A stretch of DNA of 37,261 nt, from NCBI GenBank assembly GCA_035936835.1, contig DASYVT010000059.1, forward strand, positions 1 through 37,261, written 5' to 3'. Positions 15,583-27,250 of the stretch are shown here, piece by piece. The notes under the pieces were generated by a model. That model did not search any database. It was given only the letters and a program-made list of their open reading frames with translations, and was not told the DNA's origin. The translations under genes were made by a program, and so were the position numbers. Source of the DNA: Candidatus Methylomirabilota bacterium (GTDB taxonomy: Bacteria; Methylomirabilota; Methylomirabilia; Rokubacteriales; CSP1-6). Numbering within the stretch: position 1 is the stretch's first letter; each line of letters opens with the position of its first letter.

Positions 15583-17250
15583 ATGCCACTCCACGAGGCC
15601 GGACTCGCCGGCGACTCAGCCGCATCCGCCCCGGCTGTCGCACCGGGGTGGAGCGAGCGCGCGGCTCGCCTGCTCCTCTCCCACACGCCCCTTGGCCAGC
15701 TCGTGCGCGCGGTCGCGCGGCTGCGCTTGTCGGTCCATTTCAAGCTCCTGGCCGCCTTCATGCTGGTCGCCGTCCTTGTCGCGGTCATGGGCGCGATGAG
15801 CCTCGAGATCATCAGCACCATGTCGAAGCAGAGCGAAGCGATGCACCACGCCCACCACCGGGTCACCGCGTCCCGGCAGGCCCAGCACGCGCTCGCCATG
15901 CAGATGAGCTACACGGCCATGGCCCTGCTTCTCCGCGACGAGGCGACCATCGGGAGCATCCTCCGCGAGAACAACCGGCTGAACAGCGGGCTGGCCGAGA
16001 TCGAGAACGCGGCGCCCCCCGAGGAGCTCGAGATCATCCAGCGGATCCGGACGGCCCAGGGCGAGGTCATGGCCACGGTCGCCGACGTCGCCAACCTCGT
16101 CCGCGACGGCAAGATCGACGAGGCGATGCGCCTCCAGCTGAAAGAGGGTTATCCGCTCTTCCAGCAGGTCGAGGGCCTCGTCGAGCAGGTCGTACGGATC
16201 GAGGAGGACGGCATGGCCCGCCAGCGCGAGGCGACCGCCCGCGCGAACCGTCACGCTCTCTACCTGATGGGCAGCTTCGTCCTCGCGTCGCTCCTGCTCG
16301 CGTTGCTCCTGGGCTTCGTCATCTCGTGGTCGTTCATCCTGCCGGTGCGGGAGGCCCAGGGCTTCCTCGGCCGCATCGCCAAGGGCGACTTCAGCACGAC
16401 CGTCACCGTCGACAATCGGGACGAGTTCGGGGCGCTGGCGGCGCGCATGAACAACATGAGCGCCGAGCTCCACCGGCTCTACGAGGAGGAGCGCGAGGCC
16501 GCCCGCCAGCTCGAGGCGCTCAACAGCCAGCTCGCGCGGGCGAGCCAGGCCAAGTCCGAGTTCCTGGCGAACATGAGCCACGAGCTCCGCACGCCGATGA
16601 ACGCCATCCTGGGCTTCACCGAGATGATCCTGGACGACATCTACGGCGACGTGTCCCCGGAGGTGCGCGGCCCCATTCAGGATGTCCGCACCTGCGGGCA
16701 GCAGCTGCTCCGGCTGATCAACGATGTCCTCGACCTCTCCAAGATCGAGGCCGGCCGGATGGAGCTCTCCTTGACCGACTACTCCGTGCAGGAGGTGGTG
16801 GAGACGGCGCGCACGTCGCTCCGCTCGCTCGCCGCCGAGAAAGGGCTCGAGTTCGCGGCGGTGGTGCAGGCCGATATCCCGCTCGCCTACGGCGACGGCA
16901 AGCGCATCACCCAGTGCCTGACCAACCTCGTCGGCAACGCGCTCAAGTTCACCAAGCAGGGCGGCGTGACGATCCGTGCCCGCCTCGAGGGCGACCGAGT
17001 GGTCTACAGCGTCAGCGACACCGGCATCGGCATCCCCAACGACCAGCTCGACCACATCTTCGGCGAGTTCCGCCAGGTGGACTCGAGCATCAGCCGGGAG
17101 TTCGGCGGTACCGGACTGGGGTTGAGCATCACCAAGACGTTCGTCGAACTCCACGGAGGCCGCATCTGGGTCGAGAGCGAGCCGGGCCGCGGCTCGACGT
17201 TCCACTTCGCGATTCCCCTGCGGATCGCAGAGGCTACGGAGGCAGTATGA
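15583..17250 (+). CDS. Membrane sensor histidine kinase with HAMP
   Basis: About 555 residues. Two membrane segments (about 51-75 and 226-252) enclose a periplasmic four-helix-bundle-like sensor with EAMHHAHHRVTASRQAQHAL. HAMP (about 250-300), a short coiled coil, then a HisKA domain with phospho-acceptor His333 (MSHELRTPMN) and a HATPase_c domain (N box NLVGNALKFT, G boxes DTGIGIP and GGTGLGL) follow. The kinase would pass phosphate to the receiver encoded next. The ATG start is chosen; a TTG three codons upstream is possible. Its stop overlaps the next start (ATGA). The histidine-rich sensor patch could bind metal, which would fit the metal-site exported proteins downstream, but that is conjecture. 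Confidence 0.93.
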   Translation: MPLHEAGLAGDSAASAPAVAPGWSERAARLLLSHTPLGQLVRAVARLRLSVHFKLLAAFMLVAVLVAVMGAMSLEIISTMSKQSEAMHHAHHRVTASRQAQHALAMQMSYTAMALLLRDEATIGSILRENNRLNSGLAEIENAAPPEELEIIQRIRTAQGEVMATVADVANLVRDGKIDEAMRLQLKEGYPLFQQVEGLVEQVVRIEEDGMARQREATARANRHALYLMGSFVLASLLLALLLGFVISWSFILPVREAQGFLGRIAKGDFSTTVTVDNRDEFGALAARMNNMSAELHRLYEEEREAARQLEALNSQLARASQAKSEFLANMSHELRTPMNAILGFTEMILDDIYGDVSPEVRGPIQDVRTCGQQLLRLINDVLDLSKIEAGRMELSLTDYSVQEVVETARTSLRSLAAEKGLEFAAVVQADIPLAYGDGKRITQCLTNLVGNALKFTKQGGVTIRARLEGDRVVYSVSDTGIGIPNDQLDHIFGEFRQVDSSISREFGGTGLGLSITKTFVELHGGRIWVESEPGRGSTFHFAIPLRIAEATEAV

Positions 17251-17621
17251 GTCAGAAGAAGATCCTGCTCGTTGAGGACAACGAGTTCAACCGGAAGATC
17301 GTCCACGACCTGCTCGCCCGCCAGCCCTACGACCTCATGGAGGCCCACGACGGCGAGGCGGGCGTTGAAGCGGCGCGCCGGGAGAAGCCGAACCTGATCA
17401 TCATGGACGTCCAGCTACCGAAGTTGTCGGGCCTCGAGGCGACCCGGCAGATCCGGGCCGAGCCCGAAACGGCCAAGATCCCGATCATCGTCGTCACCTC
17501 GTTCGCGCTCAGCGGCGACGACAAGAAGGCCATGGACGCGGGCGCCTCGGCGTACCTCGCCAAGCCGTACAGCCCGCGGCAGTTGCTGGAGACCATCCGC
17601 AAGTGGTTGGGCGACGCGTGA
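17247..17621 (+). CDS. Single-domain response regulator (DivK/CheY-like)
   Basis: A 124-residue receiver alone: acidic pair Glu10-Asp11, phospho-acceptor Asp54 (IIMDVQLP), conserved Thr in VVTSFAL and Lys106 (AKPYSP). The EDNEFNRKIVHDLL start is typical of receivers that work in phosphorelays with hybrid-type kinases, such as DivK. There is no output domain. Its ATG overlaps the kinase stop (ATGA), and a ribosome-like GGAGG lies upstream, so the pair is translationally coupled. The likely partner is the preceding kinase. Confidence 0.93.
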   Translation: MSQKKILLVEDNEFNRKIVHDLLARQPYDLMEAHDGEAGVEAARREKPNLIIMDVQLPKLSGLEATRQIRAEPETAKIPIIVVTSFALSGDDKKAMDAGASAYLAKPYSPRQLLETIRKWLGDA

Positions 17622-17646
17622 GCATCGACACAAGGAGGCAGGAGCC

Positions 17647-18081
17647 ATGAGCACGACCAGCAGATGGATAGCCGTGTGGGCCGCCGTCACCGCGGCCGCC
17701 GTCCTCGCCGCCCCGCCCGCCAGGGCCGGGCAGGAGGAGCAGTTCACCCCGGAGTACAAGGAAGTCCGGAGCGCGCCCGATCCCAAGCACACGCCGAAGA
17801 TCGTGGCGCCGGATGCCGTCAAGCGCGGGCAGTGGTTCGACGTGACCGTCAGCGTGGGCTCGGCCAGCGACCACCCGTCGCTCGGGGAGCACTTCGTGCG
17901 CTACATCGCGCTCTACATCAACGGCGCGGAGATCTCACGGGCGTACCTGCACCCGGTCTTCTCGTTCCCCAAGGTCACCTTCACGATCGCCCTCGATGAG
18001 GGTGGCGTGCTCAAGGCCCTCGAGGAGCCTACCCACTCGGCGGCTTGGGAGGCCTCCAAGCCGATCAAGGTCACGCCCTGA
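17647..18081 (+). CDS. Exported class II superoxide reductase-like (SORL) protein lacking the ligand Cys
   Basis: A 144-residue protein with a signal peptide (MSTTSRWIAVWA..., cleavage near ARAGQ, residue 28). The mature part has the desulfoferrodoxin Fe-binding fold: KHTP with His48, HPSLGEHF with His76 and His82, and the RYIALYINGAEI strand. In active superoxide reductases the iron has four His and one Cys from a late CNxH motif. Here that region reads EPTHSAAWEASKP with no Cys anywhere, so superoxide reduction is doubtful. It could bind metal in another way or be a sulfur-oxidation SoxZ-like carrier. The ribosome site is GGAGG. It follows the response regulator by 25 bp, so may share its operon. 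Confidence 0.75.
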   Translation: MSTTSRWIAVWAAVTAAAVLAAPPARAGQEEQFTPEYKEVRSAPDPKHTPKIVAPDAVKRGQWFDVTVSVGSASDHPSLGEHFVRYIALYINGAEISRAYLHPVFSFPKVTFTIALDEGGVLKALEEPTHSAAWEASKPIKVTP

Positions 18082-18109
18082 GTACTGGGCCAAGTTACGA
18101 GCCAGTACT
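18081..18109. terminator. Inverted repeat between convergent genes
   Basis: AGTACTGG (18081-18088) and CCAGTACT (18102-18109) are perfect complements separated by 13 bases. The repeat begins at the last base of the SORL stop and ends 8 bp before the end of the convergent cupredoxin gene. It may serve as a two-way terminator or mRNA end protector. There is no T-run. Confidence 0.4.
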
Positions 18110-18117
18110 GAGGCGGG

Positions 18118-18819
18118 CTACTTCTTCCCCATCTCCACGGTGACACCGGTGGTGTCCTTGTCGCCGACCGTCACCTCGCGGGTGACAGTGCCGAGCTGCT
18201 CCTGCCAGACCTTGAGCGTGTACTTGCCTGGCGGCACGTTGTCGAGCGCGAACTCGCCGTTGGGGCCCGTCACCGCGTAGAAGGCGTGCTCCGCGACCAC
18301 CACGTACGCCCGCATCCAGGTGTGGAGATCGCAGTCGATCCTGACGGTCTCGGGCTTCTTGAACACCATCGGGATCGTCCGCCCTTTCGGCTGGGTCCGG
18401 TTGAACGTCGGGTTCTCCGTGCTGACGCTGTGAAGGTTGTGGAGGAGCCGGTCGGTGTTGAGGAATTCGACCGTACCCCCAACCGGCACGATCACGACCC
18501 TCGGCACGTAGAGACACTGCTGCTGGTCCATCTGGACGGGCTTGGACGACGGCTCCCACTTGGCCGCAGGCGGCGGCTGGATCGACACGACCGCCCAGCG
18601 GATGCCCCGGTTCGGCCCGACGATCAGCTCGTCGCTCTCATGGCTCTTGCCGCACACGTACTGGTCGATGTTGATGGGGATCGCCTTCTTCTCGAGCGCG
18701 GGGCCGGCGTAGAGGACTGCACCCTTGATGGACGCCGCCGGCGCGGGCTCGGCGACCAGCAGGCAGCCGACCACGGCAAGTACAACGATGCGGGCCAAGC
18801 GGCCAGCGTGACTCCTCAT
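18118..18819 (-). CDS. Exported cupredoxin-like protein with carboxypeptidase-regulatory-like tail
   Basis: A 233-residue exported protein. The ATG at 18819 has GGAGA six bases upstream and gives a signal peptide ending near PAPAAS (residue 30). Residues about 100-175 form a cupredoxin-like domain with a possible type 1 copper set: His127 or His130 (LLHNLHS), Cys163, His166 and Met169 in CDLHTWM. Residues 178-233 match carboxypeptidase-regulatory-like/transthyretin folds (AVTGPNGEFALDNVPPGKYTLKVW). Two further Cys (56 and 102) may form a disulfide. Such proteins are often called methylamine utilization proteins without proof. A periplasmic electron carrier or copper protein is the likeliest role. 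Confidence 0.78.
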   Translation of the reverse strand: MRSHAGRLARIVVLAVVGCLLVAEPAPAASIKGAVLYAGPALEKKAIPINIDQYVCGKSHESDELIVGPNRGIRWAVVSIQPPPAAKWEPSSKPVQMDQQQCLYVPRVVIVPVGGTVEFLNTDRLLHNLHSVSTENPTFNRTQPKGRTIPMVFKKPETVRIDCDLHTWMRAYVVVAEHAFYAVTGPNGEFALDNVPPGKYTLKVWQEQLGTVTREVTVGDKDTTGVTVEMGKK

Positions 18820-18842
18820 GAGCGATCTCCCTGTGAGAAGGA

Positions 18843-19418
18843 TTACTGCGTCCACTTGAGTCCGTACCGGCGCGGCTCGTAGCCTTCGAGGTACCGGAGC
18901 AGCGCGTCCACGTCAGGAGCAGGATACCAGAGGTCGAGAAATTCCGGCTTGATGAAGCCCTCGTCTATTCCCCGCTGGAACTGTGCCCACAGCGGGTCGA
19001 AGAAGCCGTCGAGGTCCAGCACGGCCACGGCCTTGTCATGGTAGCCGAGCTGCTTGAGCGTGAGGGCCTCCAGCACCTCCTCCATCGTGCCGAGCCCTCC
19101 GGGCAGCGCCACGAAGGCATCCCCCCGCTCGTCCATGATCGCCTTCCGGTCTCTCAACCCGTCCGTGACGACCAGCTCGCTGACCTGCGTCTCACCCACG
19201 CCCAGGTCGAGCAGGGCGCGCGGAATCACGCCGGTGACGTGGCCGCCGTGGCCGAGCACCGCGCGCGCCAGCGCGCCCATGAGCCCGACGCCCCCGCCGC
19301 CGTAGATGAGCCGCCACTTCCGCTTCGCGAGCTTCTCGCCCAGCTCCACCGCGGCGGCGAAGTATTTCGGATCCACCGCGTCGCTCGAGCCGCAGAACAC
19401 CGTGACGGAGCCGATCAT
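18843..19418 (-). CDS. LOG-family (TIGR00730) nucleotide phosphoribohydrolase
   Basis: A 191-residue Rossmann-fold protein of the LOG family, which includes cytokinin-activating enzymes and AMP nucleosidase-like hydrolases. The signature LPGGLGTMEE (105-114) and the upstream GGGGVGLMG (about 40-48) and GLRDRKAIMDER stretches are present. It would release a base from a nucleoside 5'-monophosphate. The ATG at 19418 overlaps the chrA stop (ATGA), so it is the last gene of the metH operon. A plant-hormone role should not be assumed for a free-living bacterium. Confidence 0.93.
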   Translation of the reverse strand: MIGSVTVFCGSSDAVDPKYFAAAVELGEKLAKRKWRLIYGGGGVGLMGALARAVLGHGGHVTGVIPRALLDLGVGETQVSELVVTDGLRDRKAIMDERGDAFVALPGGLGTMEEVLEALTLKQLGYHDKAVAVLDLDGFFDPLWAQFQRGIDEGFIKPEFLDLWYPAPDVDALLRYLEGYEPRRYGLKWTQ

Positions 19419-20533
19419 CCACGAAGGCTCCAGAGCCAGCCGGCCGCGCCCGCCCCCAGCACCAGCCACACCGTGTCGACCTTGAAGCGCCACAGGATGC
19501 CGACCGACGCGAGCCCGACGACGGCCGTGAACGGCGAGACCACCGCGCTGCGGACCAGCGGGATGGTCGCCGCCACGATGGCGCCGACGACTGACGCGTT
19601 CACACCGGCCAGGAAGTTCTTCATCCACGACAGGTGCTTGAAGCGGTTCATGAGCGGCACGGCGACCAGGACCACGGCGAAGGCCGGCGCGAAGACGCCG
19701 AGCGCCGCCACGATCGAGCCGAGCAGGCCGCCCGCCTGGTAGCCGACGAAGACCGAGAGGTTGACGATGGGGCCCGGCGTCATCTGACCGAGGGCCAGCC
19801 CGTCGAGGAAGACGCGGTCCGACATCCAGCCGAAGTGCCGGACGGCTTCGCCGCGCACCACCGGGATGATGACGTAGCCGCCGCCGTAGACGAGCGCGCC
19901 CATCTTGATCCAGAGCCAGGCCAGGCGCGCGTAGACCTCGGGCGCCGCCGTCACGAGCGCGGGCATGGCCCACACCCGCGCCGTGGCCGCCCCTGCGGTC
20001 AGCCGTCTCAGGACGGCCGCCGCCGCGCCGCAGAGGATCAGCGTGAGCGCCGTGTCGAGGCGGAGCCACGCGGTCATTGCGAATCCCGCCCCGAAGACCA
20101 GGGCCACATCTAGCCGCGTCACCGCGGAGCGCCCGAGACGCCAGGCCGAGAAGAGGATGACCGCGACGACGGCGGGCGCGATGCCGGCGAAGACCGGCCC
20201 AAGTGCCGGCAGCGCGCCCCAGCGCTCGTAGAGGAGCGTGAAGGCCAGCATCACGCAGAAGCCGGGCAGGATGAAGGCCGTGCCGCCGATAAGCGCCCCG
20301 GGCAGCCCGCCGCGGGCATGGCAGATGAGCACGCCCAGCTGGGTCGAGGCCGGACCCGGCAGCATCTGGCACAGCGCCAGGCCGTCGAGAAACTCCTGCT
20401 TGGAGAGCCAGCGCCGGCGCTCGACCACCTCGGTCTCCATCATGGCGATGTGGACGAGCGGGCCGCCGAACCCGCCGAAGCCCAGACGCAGAAAAAGACG
20501 CACGAGGGCGCCCAGAGAACTTGGGCCGCTCAC
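19415..20533 (-). CDS. chrA: ChrA-type chromate efflux transporter, two-domain
   Basis: A 372-residue membrane protein made of two homologous CHR domains. Each half has the family motif set: GGFGGPLVHIAMME and LDGLALCQMLPGPASTQL in the first, YGGGYVIIPVVR and LDGLALGQMTPGPIV in the second. About ten membrane segments are visible. The family exports chromate, although many members are untested. The GTG start at 20533 overlaps the queG stop (GTGA). Conserved sequence starts at LGALVRLFLRLGFGGFGG, right after it. The operon partners (metH, queG, LOG) give no metal-resistance context. Confidence 0.92.
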   Translation of the reverse strand: MSGPSSLGALVRLFLRLGFGGFGGPLVHIAMMETEVVERRRWLSKQEFLDGLALCQMLPGPASTQLGVLICHARGGLPGALIGGTAFILPGFCVMLAFTLLYERWGALPALGPVFAGIAPAVVAVILFSAWRLGRSAVTRLDVALVFGAGFAMTAWLRLDTALTLILCGAAAAVLRRLTAGAATARVWAMPALVTAAPEVYARLAWLWIKMGALVYGGGYVIIPVVRGEAVRHFGWMSDRVFLDGLALGQMTPGPIVNLSVFVGYQAGGLLGSIVAALGVFAPAFAVVLVAVPLMNRFKHLSWMKNFLAGVNASVVGAIVAATIPLVRSAVVSPFTAVVGLASVGILWRFKVDTVWLVLGAGAAGWLWSLRG

Positions 20534-21477
20534 GCGGAGGCGCGGCCGGGCCGCGCGGCATTCTCTCGGGCGATCGCGGCATTGCGGCGGAGCCCCGCGG
20601 GCTTGGGGCGCAGCAGCGCCGTGCCGGCAAAGCGCGCGCGGAGCTCCTCGTCGCTCATGGCGGCGATGCGCTCGGCGCCCGGATACGGCGCCGACGGCAG
20701 GAAGGCGCCCTCGCGAGTCACGGGCGACTTCCGGTTCCACGGGCAGACGTCCTGGCAGACGTCGCAGCCGAACTCCCACGGGCCGAGCTCGCCCTCGAGC
20801 GCCGGGTCGAGAGGCCCGCGGTGCTCGATCGTGAGATACGAAATGCAGCGCCGCGCATCGAGGACATACGGAGCCGCGAACGCCCCAGTCGGGCAGGCGT
20901 CGAGGCAGGCGCGGCAGGTGCCGCACCGGTCGGGGAGCGGCTCGTCGAAGTCGAGCGCGGCCGTCGTCAGCAGCACGCCGATCAGGAACCATGAGCCCAG
21001 GTCCGGGTGGAGCAGCATGGTGTTCTTGCCGACCCAGCCCAGCCCCGCCCGCGCGGCAAGATCACGCTCGAGGATGGGGCCCGTGTCGACGTATCCCTTG
21101 CTGACGGCGCCGCAGGCCTCCGCCAGGTGCGCGGCGAGCGCGGCGAGCCGGGGCGTCATCACGTCGTGGTAGTCGCGCCCCCGCGCGTAGCGCGCCACGG
21201 GCGCCCACGACGGATCGCCCGCGGGCTCGCCCTGGTAGTAGTTGAGCGCCACGCAGACGACCGAGCGGGCGCCGGGCAGGACGCGCGCGGGCTCCAGGCG
21301 CTCGCCGAGGCGGCGCTCGAGGTAGCCCATCGTGCCGGCATAGCCGGCCTCGAGCCAGCGCCGAAGCGCGTCGCCGTGCTCCGGCGCCGAGGCAGGCCCT
21401 ATCGAGACGCGATCGAAGCCCAGCTCGAGGGCGCGCGCCTTGACCAGCTCGGTCAGCGTGACGGCCGCGAGCGTCAC
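20530..21477 (-). CDS. queG: Epoxyqueuosine reductase QueG
   Basis: A 315-residue cobalamin- and Fe-S-dependent enzyme that makes the last step of queuosine in tRNA. Seen: the YVDTGPILERD motif with catalytic Asp131, GLGWVGKNTMLLHP, cluster one cysteines C185-x2-C188-x2-C191-x3-C195, and cluster two Cys211, Cys238, Cys241 and Cys245 (CDVCQDVCPWN). Length is slightly below the E. coli protein. I chose the GTG at 21477, which overlaps the methyltransferase stop (GTGA); the longer frame upstream belongs to that gene. Its presence beside metH places two cobalamin-dependent enzymes in one operon. Confidence 0.95.
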   Translation of the reverse strand: MTLAAVTLTELVKARALELGFDRVSIGPASAPEHGDALRRWLEAGYAGTMGYLERRLGERLEPARVLPGARSVVCVALNYYQGEPAGDPSWAPVARYARGRDYHDVMTPRLAALAAHLAEACGAVSKGYVDTGPILERDLAARAGLGWVGKNTMLLHPDLGSWFLIGVLLTTAALDFDEPLPDRCGTCRACLDACPTGAFAAPYVLDARRCISYLTIEHRGPLDPALEGELGPWEFGCDVCQDVCPWNRKSPVTREGAFLPSAPYPGAERIAAMSDEELRARFAGTALLRPKPAGLRRNAAIARENAARPGRASA

Positions 21478-22103
21478 GACCTGCGGGCCTTGACGATCAG
21501 ATGCGCGCGCGTCAGGGTGCGGCCGCCCTCTTCGAGGAACGCGACGTAGCGGAACCAGCGCCCGTCCACCCGCCACTTGTCCTCGAGCCCGACGGCCGCG
21601 GCGAGCCCTTCCTCGAGCGAGGTGAAGCGCGTCACCTCGCGCTCGACCTCGATCACCTCCGGGGCGAAACCGTGGAAGCGGAGCGCCCGCTCGATCCGCG
21701 CCTCGTCATAGGCAAAGCGCGAGACCTTGCCGGTTTCCTTCCACTGCTCGACGTGGAACGCCACCATCGCGAGGCACTGCCCCGGCGCCAGCGCCCGCCC
21801 CGCGCGCTCGATGATGGCGTCGGAAGCGCAGAGATACGCCGTCACCAGGTCGGGCTGCCAGCGGTCGTACTCCTCCCGCTCGACGTCCGCCTCGTGGAAC
21901 TCGACATTGGACAGGCGCGCGGCCCCGGCAAGCCGCCGGGCGTCCCGGATAGCGGCGGGGTCTCGGTCGAGGCCACTTACGTGCTTGGCCCGAGGGGCGA
22001 GCCACAGCGTGAGGCGCCCGGCCCCGCAGCCGACGTCGAGCACCCGAAGTGCCTCGAGCTCCTCAGCGGCCAGCGCCGCCAGGAACCGCGGCGAGAAGGA
22101 CAC
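21474..22103 (-). CDS. Class I SAM-dependent methyltransferase
   Basis: A 209-residue Rossmann-fold methyltransferase. Motif I is VLDVGCGAGRLT (residues about 20-31), followed by the acidic end of strand 2 in SGLDRD, then EADVEREEY and PDLVTAYLCASDAII. The C-terminal third has no recognised substrate-binding signature. The GTG at 22103 begins one base after the metH stop, a typical operon junction; the open frame before it is metH sequence. Its substrate is unknown. Being between metH and queG, it may act on a small molecule or tRNA, but nothing proves that. Confidence 0.87.
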   Translation of the reverse strand: MSFSPRFLAALAAEELEALRVLDVGCGAGRLTLWLAPRAKHVSGLDRDPAAIRDARRLAGAARLSNVEFHEADVEREEYDRWQPDLVTAYLCASDAIIERAGRALAPGQCLAMVAFHVEQWKETGKVSRFAYDEARIERALRFHGFAPEVIEVEREVTRFTSLEEGLAAAVGLEDKWRVDGRWFRYVAFLEEGGRTLTRAHLIVKARRS

Positions 22104-22104
22104 G

Positions 22105-25557
<3,453 letters not shown>

Positions 25558-25563
25558 GCGCTC

Positions 25564-25569
25564 ATTCTA
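25564..25569 (-). promoter_or_regulatory. -10 box directly before the metH start
   Basis: TAGAAT on the minus strand ends six bases before the metH ATG (25557), which predicts transcription from the A of the start codon. No convincing -35 hexamer is seen at 16-18 bp, and there is no Shine-Dalgarno sequence. Confidence 0.45.
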
Positions 25570-25640
25570 GCGCAGCGGCGCCGAAACCCGCAGGGAGGCG
25601 CTCAGCCTGTGATCGCGCCTTCCATGGCTGCGCCGCGAGC

Positions 25641-25877
25641 CGAGGAGCCAGCGCTCCTCTTCGGGACCCTGTAGGGGTGTCGCGGGCCCCGCGGCCCAGG
25701 GCAGCCGTCTGCCCGGACCCAGACTCGCGCCCCGATGAACGGCCCCCTCCTCCGGTTGGACGATCCCGTTTGACCTCTCCCACGCGCTCTGGCATGCTCG
25801 GCGCACGATACCGGGCGGTTCATCCGCGCTGTGCGCAGTTGACTGGCCAAGGCCCACGCCGGCCGTGACTGAGAATA
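25641..25877 (+). repeat. Repeat copy R1: diverged terminal region of an IS91-like element
   Basis: This stretch aligns along its length with the two closer copies (26841-27065 and 30278-30502). The best shared pieces are a reading-frame tail AEEPALLFGTL plus TAG (compare AEQRALPYVTR plus TAG), GTTTGACCT followed at the same distance by CGCGCTCTGGCA, and TGACTGAGAATAGGCTT near the end. R1 has many substitutions and small length changes, so it is an older or more distant copy. It lies between the metH start and the DUF4337 gene. After 25877 it keeps about 20 bp of weaker similarity with R3. Nothing else is recognisable from there to the DUF4337 gene at 26069. Confidence 0.6.
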
Positions 25878-26068
25878 GGCTTTATGTCATCGACGCTCTC
25901 CGCCGCATCTTCGAAAGCTGTTTCCCCGTTTCGACGGCGGCTTCCGCCACTTCATTTGTGTTCATTGTCTCCGGGGGCCGGGGCCGGAGATACTCTTTCG
26001 CAGCCGGATCCCCGTGGAAGGCTCCGGGGTGAATCTCGACGAGACGCTTCTTCGAAGAAGGAGTCCCC

Positions 26069-26650
26069 ATGCCCGAAGGCCCGGAAGTCGAAACCGAAAA
26101 ACTGCACGAGACGATTCACGAGGAGCTGGAGCACGGGGGCGGCTCGTTCCTGAAACGGATCGCGCTGACGACGGCGATCCTCGCGGCGTTCGCGGCCATC
26201 GCCTCGCTCCGCGCCGGCGCCACCGTGAACGTGGCGCTGGTCCTGAAGACCGAGGCCACGCGCCTGCAGGCGGAAGCCTCCGACCAGTGGGCCTACTACC
26301 AGGCGAAGGGCCTGAAGGCGGCGGTCCAGGAAGCTTCCGCTACGTCGTGGCTCGCCATGGGCAAGGAGCCGCCCGCGAAGTACCTGGACGACCAGAAGCG
26401 CTACAAGGACGAGCAGGCCGAGATCCGGAAGAAGGCCGAGGAAAAGGAGCATCAGCGCGACGAGAAATCGAAGGAGGCAGACGAGCTCATCCACCACCAC
26501 CATGGCTTCGCGAGCGCGGTGGCCCTGTTTCAGGTCTCCATCGCGCTCGGCGCCGTGGCCGCCCTCACCCGCAACCGCCTCGTCTGGTTCGGCTCCATGG
26601 GTGTGGGCCTCGTGGGCATCGTCCTCTTCGCGAAGACGCTGTTCGGCTAG
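26069..26650 (+). CDS. DUF4337-type membrane protein with coiled coil
   Basis: A 193-residue protein of the DUF4337 type. One membrane segment near residues 28-45 (LTTAILAAFAAIASLRAGA) is followed by a long charged coiled coil (about 60-145, rich in Lys, Glu and Gln, with KRYKDEQAEIRKKAEEKEHQ) and two C-terminal membrane segments (about 147-167 and 172-192). A His patch (HHHHG) precedes them. The coiled coil is likely on the outer face of the membrane. The function of the family is not known. AAGGAG five to six bases before the ATG supports the start. It is isolated between two mobile-element remnants, so may have travelled with them. Confidence 0.82.
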   Translation: MPEGPEVETEKLHETIHEELEHGGGSFLKRIALTTAILAAFAAIASLRAGATVNVALVLKTEATRLQAEASDQWAYYQAKGLKAAVQEASATSWLAMGKEPPAKYLDDQKRYKDEQAEIRKKAEEKEHQRDEKSKEADELIHHHHGFASAVALFQVSIALGAVAALTRNRLVWFGSMGVGLVGIVLFAKTLFG

Positions 26651-26725
26651 CTGTCAGCCTTTCTTCGGAGCGATCCGCCGTCTCATGGCCGCCGCGTGAG
26701 CGTGGCGCGCGAGCGGATCGCTTCA

Positions 26726-26884
26726 GGGCGGATGCATCTCATCGCCACGATCGACGCCCCGGCCGTCATTCAGCGGATCCTCGCCCATCTCGGGCTCCCA
26801 GGTGTGCGGGACGGCCCGCCGTCCCCGGCCGCCGTGTCGGCGGCGGAAGCTGAGCAGCGGGCACTCCCCTACGTGACGAGGTAG
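26726..26884 (+). pseudogene. C-terminal remnant of an IS91-type transposase
   Basis: The frame reads GRMHLIATIDAPAVIQRILAHLGLPG and ends AEQRALPYVTR plus TAG at 26884. The pattern GGRM-hydrophobic-A-x-I-x-x-P-x-V-x-x-RIL-x-HLGL is the familiar C-terminus of IS91/IS801-type (Y2, zinc-ribbon) transposases, where it follows a CPxCGG motif. Everything before about residue GGRM is missing; upstream is unrelated sequence after the DUF4337 gene. The family call is from memory, with no search behind it. The last 44 bases lie inside repeat copy R2. Confidence 0.6.
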
Positions 26885-27065
26885 GCGGTGCCACGGGCCC
26901 GACCAGCTGCGCACGTCTGCCCTGCGGCTGCCTGGGGCCCAGGTGGAGAACTCCCGCCCCCAGCGTCGAGGCTCCGGTTTGACCTTTCCGGTGCGCTGTG
27001 GCAACATCGGAGGAACCTGGGAGGGGCACTTATCCCCGTTGTGCCAAGGCGATGACTGAGAATAG
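26841..27065 (+). repeat. Repeat copy R2: 225-bp terminal region of an IS91-like element
   Basis: It aligns without any gap to 30278-30502 with 12 mismatches in 225 bp (94.7 percent identity), in the same orientation. It begins in the transposase tail and continues through about 180 bp of noncoding DNA. That DNA includes the near-palindrome CCTGGGGCCCAGG (26931-26943) and TTTGACC, and the copy ends at GATGACTGAGAATAG. Similarity ends sharply after 27065. Confidence 0.8.
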
Positions 27066-27250
27066 CTCGCGCGCTAACGAATCCGTCCCGGGAGCAGCAC
27101 CACCGGGCGACGGCAAGTGGGACCATCCATCCTCCTGACTCTCCAAAATCCGTCGGGGATGTGACGACAAGCGTCATACAGAAGCGTGGCCGTAGCCTTG
27201 AGTGCTCCACAAGTAGCTGATTTTGTCGCGTGTCCATCATCCGGCAACGA
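27066..27250. other. Intergenic DNA with a short inverted repeat
   Basis: This stretch carries no gene. The only structure I see is TGACG-ACAAG-CGTCA at 27162-27176, 75-89 bp upstream of the -24 box of the next promoter. The position would suit an activator site, but it does not match the inverted repeat shared by the other two sigma-54 promoters. Confidence 0.3.

Noticed and set aside
25558-25640. Cobalamin or SAM riboswitch before metH
   Set aside because: The -10 box lies six bases before the ATG, which leaves no leader, and no conserved riboswitch core is seen.
26723-27029. Small minus-strand proteins in R2 and R3 with similar sequences (for example frames containing GKVKPEPRR)
   Set aside because: All three minus frames stay open in both copies simply because the copies are 95 percent identical and GC-rich; no start, motif or substitution pattern supports coding.
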